The notes below the pieces were generated by a model. That model worked only from the letters and a program-made list of their open reading frames with translations. It was not told where the DNA came from and made no database searches. From NCBI RefSeq assembly GCF_019551435.1, contig NZ_CP080544.1, forward strand, positions 1,364,001-1,428,000: a stretch of DNA of 64,000 nucleotides, written 5' to 3'. The position numbers and the translations under genes are program-made. Positions 57,738 through 64,000 of the stretch are shown here, in pieces. Source of the DNA: Lysobacter soyae. Its GTDB lineage: Bacteria; Pseudomonadota; Gammaproteobacteria; Xanthomonadales; Xanthomonadaceae. Positions within the stretch are counted from its first letter, which is position 1, and every line of letters starts with the position of its first letter.

Positions 57738-59528
57738 TCAGTACTTGCGCTCTTTCGGCGGAATGTAGCCGACTTCATCCGACAGCGTATAGGCATGCAC
57801 CGGGCGATAGTCGATTTGGGTTGTGCCACTGCGATCGACGGAACACATGGTGTGCTTCATCCATTGCGCGTCATCGCGGTTCGGGAAGTCTTCGCGGGCG
57901 TGCGCACCGCGCGACTCGGTACGGTTCTCTGCCGACACAATCGTGACCAACGCTTGATCCAGCAGGTTTTCCAGCTCCATCGTTTCGATGAGGTCGGAGT
58001 TCCAGATCAATGAACGATCTGCGACTTTGACGTCTTCAAACGAAGCGTGGATTTCGCGCATCGCTTTGACACCTTCTGCCAGGGTCTCACCGGTACGGAA
58101 CACGGCGGCGTCCTTCTGCATCGTGCGTTGCATGCGGTCGCGGATGACGGCGGTCGGCGTCGAGCCCTTGGCGTTACGCAGTTTGTCCAGACGGCTCAAG
58201 GCCTTGTCGGTCGCGTCATCGGCCAGCTTGCCGTGTTTGGTATCCGGCTTGATGATTTCCGCCGCGCGGTTCGCGACCGCACGACCGAACACGACCAGGT
58301 CGAGCAAGGAATTCGAACCCAAACGGTTCGCACCATGCACCGACACGCAGGCCGCTTCACCGATCGAGTACAGTCCCGGCACGACCGCATCCGGATCGCC
58401 GTTGCGCAATTGCACGACTTCACCGTGATAGTTGGTCGGAATGCCGCCCATGTTGTAGTGCACCGTCGGGATGACCGGAATCGGTTCTTTTTCAACATCG
58501 ACGCCGGCGAAGATGCGCGCGCTTTCGGCGATCCCCGGCAGTTTTTCGTGAATCACTTCCGGCCCCAAGTGGGTCAGGTCGAGCAGGATGTGATCCTTGT
58601 GCTCGCCGACGCCACGACCTTCACGGATTTCAAGCGTCATCGAGCGGCTGACCATATCGCGCGGGGCAAGGTCTTTCACGCTCGGTGCGTAGCGCTCCAT
58701 GAAGCGCTCGCCGTTGCTGTTGCGCAAGATGCCGCCTTCACCGCGGACACCTTCGGTAATCAAGCAGCCCGCACCGTAGATCCCGGTCGGATGGAATTGC
58801 ACGAATTCCATGTCTTGCATGGCAAGACCGGCGCGCAGGGCCATGCCGCCGCCATCACCGGTACAGGTGTGGGCGGAAGTCGCCGAGAAATAGGCGCGGC
58901 CATAACCGCCGGTCGCAAGCACGGTGCCGTGGGCACGGAACAAGTGCAGTTCGCCCGTTTCCATTTCCAGCGCCAGCACGCCACGGCATTCGCCGTTGGC
59001 ATCCATGATCAGATCGATCGCGAAATATTCGATGAAGAATTGCGCGTCGTGGGCAAGCGACTGCTGGTACAGGGTGTGCAAGATGGCGTGACCCGTACGG
59101 TCAGCGGCAGCACACGTACGCTGCGCCGGCGGACCTTCGCCGTAACGCGTGGTCATGCCGCCGAACGGACGCTGATAGATCTTGCCGTCTTCGGTGCGCG
59201 AGAACGGCACGCCGTAATGTTCGAGTTCCACGATGGCCGGAATGGCTTCGCGGCACATGTATTCAATTGCGTCTTGGTCACCCAACCAATCCGACCCTTT
59301 GACGGTATCGAAGAAGTGGTAACGCCAATCGTCTTCACCCATGTTGGCAAGCGCGGCGGCCACGCCGCCCTGCGCCGCAACGGTGTGCGAACGGGTTGGA
59401 AAGACTTTGGTGATACAGGCGGTTTTTAGGCCTTTCTGGGCCAAACCGAAGGTGGCGCGCAAGCCGGCGCCGCCGGCGCCGACCACGACCATGTCGAAAT
59501 CATGTTGATGAATTTTGTATGCGGACAT
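57738..59528 (-). CDS. sdhA: Succinate dehydrogenase flavoprotein subunit
   Basis: 596 aa. FAD-binding [15 protein letters not shown]; the covalent FAD His lies in [15 protein letters not shown]; active-site HPTG is in [11 protein letters not shown], and the later [12 protein letters not shown] and [15 protein letters not shown] segments are conserved. Substrate-binding Arg and His are in the expected C-terminal regions. TCA cycle / respiratory complex II. Confidence 0.98.
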   Translation of the reverse strand: MSAYKIHQHDFDMVVVGAGGAGLRATFGLAQKGLKTACITKVFPTRSHTVAAQGGVAAALANMGEDDWRYHFFDTVKGSDWLGDQDAIEYMCREAIPAIVELEHYGVPFSRTEDGKIYQRPFGGMTTRYGEGPPAQRTCAAADRTGHAILHTLYQQSLAHDAQFFIEYFAIDLIMDANGECRGVLALEMETGELHLFRAHGTVLATGGYGRAYFSATSAHTCTGDGGGMALRAGLAMQDMEFVQFHPTGIYGAGCLITEGVRGEGGILRNSNGERFMERYAPSVKDLAPRDMVSRSMTLEIREGRGVGEHKDHILLDLTHLGPEVIHEKLPGIAESARIFAGVDVEKEPIPVIPTVHYNMGGIPTNYHGEVVQLRNGDPDAVVPGLYSIGEAACVSVHGANRLGSNSLLDLVVFGRAVANRAAEIIKPDTKHGKLADDATDKALSRLDKLRNAKGSTPTAVIRDRMQRTMQKDAAVFRTGETLAEGVKAMREIHASFEDVKVADRSLIWNSDLIETMELENLLDQALVTIVSAENRTESRGAHAREDFPNRDDAQWMKHTMCSVDRSGTTQIDYRPVHAYTLSDEVGYIPPKERKY

Positions 59529-59530
59529 TC

Positions 59531-59923
59531 TCAGTTCCCCATCGCAACGAGCGAGATCTTGAGTACAGCCAAGACGCCGGCGATGGCAGCGATGGCAAAG
59601 ACGAAACGATTGAGCAACATCAAGGTGATCGACCAGGCCGGTGTATGCACGTAGTCTTCAAGGACCACTTGCATCCCCAGGCAAGCGTGCCAGCACATGG
59701 CGATCAGGAAGGCGACGGCGACCACGGCATTGCCCGGATGCGCCAGTGCGGCCTGCATGGCGTCGTAGCCCCCGTGCACATTGCACAGCAGCAACGCAAT
59801 CATGTAGATACCCGTGAACAACAGCGCGATCGCGGTGATGCGTTGCTGGATGAAATGCTCGGTACCGGCCTTGGCCGAACCCAAACCGCGTGCATTTTTG
59901 AGCGGTGTACGCAAACGGGTCAT
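59531..59923 (-). CDS. sdhD: Succinate dehydrogenase membrane anchor subunit
   Basis: 130 aa, three membrane helices. The N-terminal [20 protein letters not shown] and the His-containing second helix (heme region) fit SdhD. It overlaps sdhC by 1 bp and is 2 bp from sdhA. Confidence 0.92.
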   Translation of the reverse strand: MTRLRTPLKNARGLGSAKAGTEHFIQQRITAIALLFTGIYMIALLLCNVHGGYDAMQAALAHPGNAVVAVAFLIAMCWHACLGMQVVLEDYVHTPAWSITLMLLNRFVFAIAAIAGVLAVLKISLVAMGN

Positions 59924-60318
59924 CAGACACCTCCCTTGTGCATGAGGCCGATGCTGAAAATGATCAGGGTCAGAATCACGCTACCGACGATCGTGAACCA
60001 GCTGTTGCGCACGAACGAGGGAATCGGATAGCCCATGCCGGCGTCTTGGAACAAGTGCCGGATGCCGTTCAAGAAGTGATAGCTGAAAGCCCACACCCAG
60101 CCGAACAGGAAGACCAAACCCAGCGGCGACGCCAAGCAGGTGGCGAACGCTTGCCAAGCCTCACGCCCCATGGCGAGCTGGACGGCGCCGTATACCGCGA
60201 TCAAGGCACCCACCGCGAGCACGATTCCTGTGGCGCGATGAAGGATGGACGTCACCATCTGCACTTGCCAGCGGTAAACCTGCAAGTGCGGTGACAACGG
60301 GCGGTTGGATTTCGCCAT
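59923..60318 (-). CDS. sdhC: Succinate dehydrogenase cytochrome b556 subunit
   Basis: 131 aa, three membrane helices. Starts RPLSPHLQVYRW, with the quinone-site motif SILHRATGIVLA and the heme motif FLNGIRHLFQDAG. First of the four structural genes, with CGGAG upstream. Confidence 0.95.
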   Translation of the reverse strand: MAKSNRPLSPHLQVYRWQVQMVTSILHRATGIVLAVGALIAVYGAVQLAMGREAWQAFATCLASPLGLVFLFGWVWAFSYHFLNGIRHLFQDAGMGYPIPSFVRNSWFTIVGSVILTLIIFSIGLMHKGGV

Positions 60319-60366
60319 GAGCGCGGTGTCTCCGAAAAATGAAATGCGATGCGTGTCTATGCGTGA

Positions 60367-60537
60367 TCAGAAGTCTATGCAGCGACCGTTCTTTTCCCAA
60401 TCTCCGTAGCGCGTGGGCTCAGGCCCCTCGCGTCCGCCGAATTCAGGGACTTTCTCGTTGGCTGCCTCGGGCTCGGGTTTCGGGGTCGGCTTATCAGCCT
60501 TTTCCACGCCTTCGCCTATGATTTCTTTCTCGCTCAC
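60367..60537 (-). CDS. Succinate dehydrogenase assembly factor 4 (DUF1674) family protein
   Basis: A 56-aa frame on the minus strand (GTG at 60537, TGA at 60369-60367). The N-terminal half is Glu/Lys/Pro-rich and the C-terminus contains EFGGREGPEPTRYGDW followed by EKNGRCIDF, the hallmark of DUF1674/SdhAF4, which in mitochondria binds flavinylated SDHA before complex assembly. It lies 48 bp upstream of sdhC, the expected place. Its start is only 25 bp from the divergent ygfZ start, leaving little promoter space. Confidence 0.88.
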   Translation of the reverse strand: MSEKEIIGEGVEKADKPTPKPEPEAANEKVPEFGGREGPEPTRYGDWEKNGRCIDF

Positions 60538-60562
60538 CTGCTGATTCTACGTTCCGGCCGCC

Positions 60563-61378
60563 ATGTCACACAACCTGAACCCGTCCGACTCACCCGAATT
60601 TGCCTTGCCGGAACTCGCCGTCATCTCCATCGAGGGGGCTGATGCCAGCCGGTTTCTTCACGCACAGACCATGAACGACGTCGCCGGGTTGGCGGCCATG
60701 GATTGGCATTGGAACGGTTGGCTGACCCCGCAAGGGCGATTGATTGCGCTGTTCGCGTTGGTCAAGTTGTCCGACACACAATTTGTGCTGGTGACCCCCG
60801 CAACCGGTGTCTCCGCATTGCTCGAGGGTTTGAAACGATTTGTTTTCCGCAGCAAAGTGAGCTTCACGCCGATGACCGATGCGGTGGTTGCAGGATCCCA
60901 TGCCGACTTGCCGCCAGGCACGCGCGTGCAAGTTTCAGACACGGGTATGCAATTGCGATGGCCCGGTGAGGGCCGCAGCTTGCGTGTGGTTTTGGCGGGC
61001 GCGAACGTCGCGACCGATCAGGCCCTCGCACACGCTTGGGCCTTGCAGGATCTCCGTGCCGGCATTCCGTGGATCAGCGCCGCAGACAACCCGCAATGGA
61101 CACCACAACAACTCTCGCTGGAACGCTGGCCCGCCTTCAGCGTGAAAAAAGGCTGTTATCCGGGACAGGAAATTGTGGCGCGCACACACTTTCTGGGCAA
61201 AGGCAAAAGGCAGCTGCATTGGGTGCATTTCAGCGCCGGAGAAGTGCCATCGGTCGATGCGGCGATGGTTCGCCGCATCGACCATGACGCGTTGTGTGTC
61301 CTGCCGATTGATTCGAACGAGCATCCGGCGCAAATCGGCGGTGCCGCCTACAGCGTCCGCCCGTTTGATCCGATTTGA
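60563..61378 (+). CDS. ygfZ: tRNA-modifying/iron-sulfur biogenesis protein YgfZ
   Basis: 271-aa folate-binding protein of the GcvT-like family, supporting repair or assembly of certain Fe-S enzymes such as MiaB. The diagnostic KKGCYPGQEIVARTHFLGKG motif with Cys198 is intact. Divergent from the SDH operon; in E. coli ygfZ is also next to sdhE-ygfX. Ends 3 bp before the convergent lipase gene. Confidence 0.94.
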   Translation: MSHNLNPSDSPEFALPELAVISIEGADASRFLHAQTMNDVAGLAAMDWHWNGWLTPQGRLIALFALVKLSDTQFVLVTPATGVSALLEGLKRFVFRSKVSFTPMTDAVVAGSHADLPPGTRVQVSDTGMQLRWPGEGRSLRVVLAGANVATDQALAHAWALQDLRAGIPWISAADNPQWTPQQLSLERWPAFSVKKGCYPGQEIVARTHFLGKGKRQLHWVHFSAGEVPSVDAAMVRRIDHDALCVLPIDSNEHPAQIGGAAYSVRPFDPI

Positions 61379-61381
61379 TCG

Positions 61382-62920
61382 CTAGATCATCAATTGCGGC
61401 TTGGGTTGCGGGATGTGAAGTTGCTCGGCTTGCTTGAGTCGGGCGACGCGTTCCTCGCTTTGCGCCTGCACCAGTTGCGCCAGCCCCTCCTCAAAGCCCA
61501 CGCGCGTCAGGGCATCCACCGACGTCGCTTCACGACGCGCGGCAGGCCCGTCGCTGACCACATTGCTCAGCACGACATTTGAACGCCCGCCGGGATCACG
61601 CGCCAGGGTCACTTCGGTAAACATGCCGGCTGCTCCCGTGGCTTTCCAATGATTCATAGCGCCCGCCGCCATCTGCGGCGCGGACAGATGGGACAAGTCG
61701 GGATGCCGGGTTTTCAGCGCCTCCATGAGCGCGATGGCCGAGTGAATCGCCGGTTTCAAGCCCGGAACATCCGGAATTTTTTGCTCGGGATCGACACTGA
61801 CATGCCCCGGGCCTTTGGTTTCGCCGACCGGCGCATGCTCTTGGGGCTTGTACTGGAATTGCTTTTGCATGGATTTGTCGACCGCATCGGAGCGATAGCA
61901 TGCGTTCACGTCATTCGCGCATTTCGCTTCCGGCGCGAGCGATTTGCGCGCGGCACGCGCGCCCGGATCGTTATCGCCCAACAGTTCGTTGAGCGAGGTC
62001 GGTACGCTCCAGCGTGTGTCGTGCAACTTCAGATACGCATCTTTGGACTGCGGGACCTTGTCGATAATGTGCTTGCCTGAGAAAGCGTTGACCACGTCGA
62101 CCAATGCATTCTCCACACGGACAGACGCCGCGTCTTTGGGATGACCATGGGCGGTATCGCCATGGCCGCCGGGGACCGTCACTGACAAGAAGCGACCATC
62201 GCTGCTGGCGCCGTCCGGCAGGACCGGATTGGATTCGAAACCAAGCCGTCGCTCATCGCGCGACACCACTTGGACGGCGAACATCGTGGAAGACGGCAGA
62301 CGTCGGTCGGTTTTTTCGAGCTCGCCCGAAGCAACCGGATCCAGCAGGATGGCGGCTTGCGGTACCTTTCCCGGTGGCACGAGATAATGGTCTTTGCTAC
62401 CGGGCTGCAACACGCCGCGCTCATGGACCAAGCGTAGGAAGGCCGCTGCCTGGTCACCGCCGCGACTGAAGCCCATACCGACGACGCGCAACTGTGCCTG
62501 CGGATCCTGTTTCCGCCACGCGGCCATCTGAGCGCACATGTCTTCGTATTGCCGTTCGATTTTGTCGATCGCACCTTTGCCTTCGGCCAAGCCCCTCACA
62601 CGTTGCAGCACGTCACCGTCTGTGCCGACGCCGGTTTGGTAGCCCACGGCGATACCATGCTTGCGCCCTTGTGATTCGATCGTGTCGGCAAAATACCCGA
62701 CAGCCGTGCGCACCTTGCCTTCTTGCGCATTTCTTTGCTGGTCACGGGTTTGGTTGCTGCCATCGAACATCGCGTAGTACAGATGCTCGTGGCGATTGTT
62801 GCCGTGCAATTTCGGCACACGCATGTCGGCAATCCTGGCAACGGCATTCGCCAACTGCCAGTTGTCTTCAACCGAGGGTGTGCGTTCGGTGGTGCGATCC
62901 AGTCCTGATGTGCTGCCCAT
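61382..62920 (-). CDS. DUF2235/Tle1-like lipase with XVIPCD-like C-terminal domain (candidate secreted effector)
   Basis: 512 aa, no signal peptide. The N-terminal 290 residues follow the DUF2235 (Tle1-like) alpha/beta hydrolase plan: YAMFDGSN, YQTGVGTDG, the nucleophile Ser152 in GFSRGGDQAA, Asp194 in LLDPVASG and His253 in PGGHGD. Residues about 395-512 (LSAPQMAAGAMNHW, GMFTEVTLARDPGGR, VDALTRVGFEEGLAQL, then a Gln/Lys-rich tail) resemble the XVIPCD secretion-signal domain of Xanthomonadales type IV secretion antibacterial effectors. The ATG at 62920 has a strong GGGAGGGA. No lipoprotein immunity gene flanks it. Confidence 0.72.
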   Translation of the reverse strand: MGSTSGLDRTTERTPSVEDNWQLANAVARIADMRVPKLHGNNRHEHLYYAMFDGSNQTRDQQRNAQEGKVRTAVGYFADTIESQGRKHGIAVGYQTGVGTDGDVLQRVRGLAEGKGAIDKIERQYEDMCAQMAAWRKQDPQAQLRVVGMGFSRGGDQAAAFLRLVHERGVLQPGSKDHYLVPPGKVPQAAILLDPVASGELEKTDRRLPSSTMFAVQVVSRDERRLGFESNPVLPDGASSDGRFLSVTVPGGHGDTAHGHPKDAASVRVENALVDVVNAFSGKHIIDKVPQSKDAYLKLHDTRWSVPTSLNELLGDNDPGARAARKSLAPEAKCANDVNACYRSDAVDKSMQKQFQYKPQEHAPVGETKGPGHVSVDPEQKIPDVPGLKPAIHSAIALMEALKTRHPDLSHLSAPQMAAGAMNHWKATGAAGMFTEVTLARDPGGRSNVVLSNVVSDGPAARREATSVDALTRVGFEEGLAQLVQAQSEERVARLKQAEQLHIPQPKPQLMI

Positions 62921-63025
62921 GTTCCCTCCCCGGGATCCTAGTGTGATTTGGCATCGCCGCAAGGCGATCCATTCAAACTAGGGCGCACGGCGCCCATGAA
63001 CGATTGGAGAAAACCGCTTGCCGCG

Positions 63026-64000
63026 TCAGAAAAGTCCCAAAGCGGCAGCCACGATGTCCTCGTCCTTCGGAATCACGAGGAAAGCCGCACCGGCGAGCGG
63101 CGTGTACGTATCGGCACCGGACACGCGAATTGTGGGCTTACCGCCCTGCCCGCCTTCACTGAGCGCCGTCAGCACACCCTCGCCGATTCCCGCGCTGTGG
63201 CGACCTTCATCCACCACCACCACGCGTTTGCAGGCGCGGGCTTGCGCCACGATCGCGTCGGCATTCAAAGGCACCAGCCAACGCAGATCGACCACGCGCA
63301 CCTTGCACTGCTTCTGCTGCTCGATCGTACGCGCGGCGCGCAGACTCATCGGCACGCCGTTGCCGTAGGTGAAGATGACCAAATCTTCCGCCTCAGGTGC
63401 ATACACCCTTGGTTCGCCGATTACGAGTGCTTCGCCCGGCGCCGGGTATTGGGTCAGCCACCCGCCATCGCCGGTTTCGTACAAGTCCTTGGTCATGTAT
63501 AACGCGATGGGCTCGAGGAAGACGCTGACGCGTCCGTCGACCTTCGACAGTGCCGCCAACGTGCGCAGCATCATCGCCGCGTCATCACCGCGCGACGGAC
63601 AGCCGACGACCAAACCCGGAATGTCGCGCAAAGCGGTGATCGAATTGTCATTGTGGAAATGCCCGCCGAAGCCACGCTGATAGCCGAGGCCCGCGATGCG
63701 TACCAGCATCGGATTGGCGAACTGATTGTTGCTGAAGAACTGCAAGCTGCACGCTTCACCGCGAATTTGATCGATGGCGTTGTGCAGGTACGCGAGGTAT
63801 TGGATTTCAGGGATCGGCAACATGCCCATGTTGGCAAAACCCTGGGCCATGCCCAGGATCATGGTTTCGTCCAACAAGGTGTTAAACACACGACGGTTGC
63901 CAAAGGCTTTGTGCAACCCCTTGGTCACCGTATACACACCGCCTTTTTGCGCGACGTCTTCGCCGAACAACAAGGTTTCCGGATACTTCGCCATCAAGTC
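63026..64000 (-). CDS. 2-oxoacid dehydrogenase E1 beta component / transketolase-like (partial at the right edge)
   Basis: 325 codons open to the window end. Resembles the E1 beta part of branched-chain 2-oxoacid or pyruvate dehydrogenases: LLFGEDVAQKGGVYTVTKGL, FNTLLDETMILGMAQGFANMG, PIPEIQYLAYLHNAIDQIRGE, then the transketolase C-terminal domain (VRVVDLRWLVPLNADAIV, VVVDEGRHSAGIGEGV). Whether it is a separate beta subunit or the C-terminus of an alpha-beta fusion is decided by sequence beyond the window. 105 bp separate it from the lipase gene. Confidence 0.88.
   Translation of the reverse strand, partial: DLMAKYPETLLFGEDVAQKGGVYTVTKGLHKAFGNRRVFNTLLDETMILGMAQGFANMGMLPIPEIQYLAYLHNAIDQIRGEACSLQFFSNNQFANPMLVRIAGLGYQRGFGGHFHNDNSITALRDIPGLVVGCPSRGDDAAMMLRTLAALSKVDGRVSVFLEPIALYMTKDLYETGDGGWLTQYPAPGEALVIGEPRVYAPEAEDLVIFTYGNGVPMSLRAARTIEQQKQCKVRVVDLRWLVPLNADAIVAQARACKRVVVVDEGRHSAGIGEGVLTALSEGGQGGKPTIRVSGADTYTPLAGAAFLVIPKDEDIVAAALGLF

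Noticed and set aside
58047-59429. 460-aa plus-strand frame
   Set aside because: Antisense to sdhA, His/Arg-rich composition typical of a reverse-strand shadow in GC-rich DNA.

Overview
The window is a gene-dense chromosomal segment (roughly 60% GC by eye) from a gammaproteobacterium of the order Xanthomonadales (Lysobacteraceae/Xanthomonadaceae-like). The evidence is gene content and order: a TrpR-family regulator heading hisGDCBHAFI, copLAB, phaB-phaR without a PHA synthase alongside, a DksA with a very long Ala/Lys/Pro N-terminus, a FimX-like degenerate GGDEF-EAL protein, and a DUF2235 lipase with an XVIPCD-like tail. I cannot name the species. No insertion sequence, prophage or CRISPR array was seen; almost everything is core metabolism and envelope biogenesis.

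Layout. 1-2890 (+): 3' end of an APC amino-acid permease, a terminator, then mtnBDC of methionine salvage. 2891-15274 (-): a secreted calcineurin-type phosphoesterase, and a nearly unbroken histidine locus read right to left: hisS, an oversized histidine ammonia-lyase-like gene, a TrpR-family regulator with a palindromic operator at its start, then hisG-D-C-B-H-A-F-IE, mostly joined by 4-bp ATGA overlaps. 15356-24404 (+): tRNA-Pro(CGG), pgaABCD for the biofilm polysaccharide poly-N-acetylglucosamine, cysS, sufE, an MFS exporter. 24468-25595 (-): dksA. 25704-28098 (+): yidD, dihydroorotase, an M23 peptidase.

28111-33090 (-): folE2, a squalene/phytoene-synthase-like gene, a gph/mupP-type phosphatase, ubiG, a methylthioadenosine deaminase (mtaD), a remnant of a TMEM175-like gene, and efp. 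33183-39427 (+): epmB (divergent from its substrate gene efp), fimX-like, gluQ, phaB, phaR, a TfoX-N protein and a small secreted protein. 39450-44795 (-): an FMN glutamate-synthase-like protein, copLAB, and tRNA-Leu(TAA), tRNA-Cys(GCA), tRNA-Gly(GCC).

44832-60537 (-) is a long co-oriented block: pgsA, uvrC, kdsB, lpxK, msbA, exbD, exbB, comEC, lolD, a LolC/E-type permease, ygfX, sdhE, sdhB, sdhA, sdhD, sdhC and a 56-aa SdhAF4-type assembly factor. Divergent from it is ygfZ (+). The right edge holds a DUF2235 lipase, possibly a type IV secretion antibacterial effector, and the 3' part of a 2-oxoacid dehydrogenase E1 beta gene (both -).

The genes form coherent modules: histidine synthesis and charging under one TrpR-like regulator; succinate dehydrogenase with its FAD-insertion and assembly factors; lipid A/KDO and lipoprotein export with the ExbBD motor; EF-P with its beta-lysylation enzyme; and methionine salvage split between mtnBDC and a distant mtaD. 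The most unusual items are the enlarged histidine ammonia-lyase inside the biosynthetic locus, the tailed DksA with a degenerate zinc site, the effector-like lipase without a visible immunity gene, and the truncated TMEM175-like remnant.
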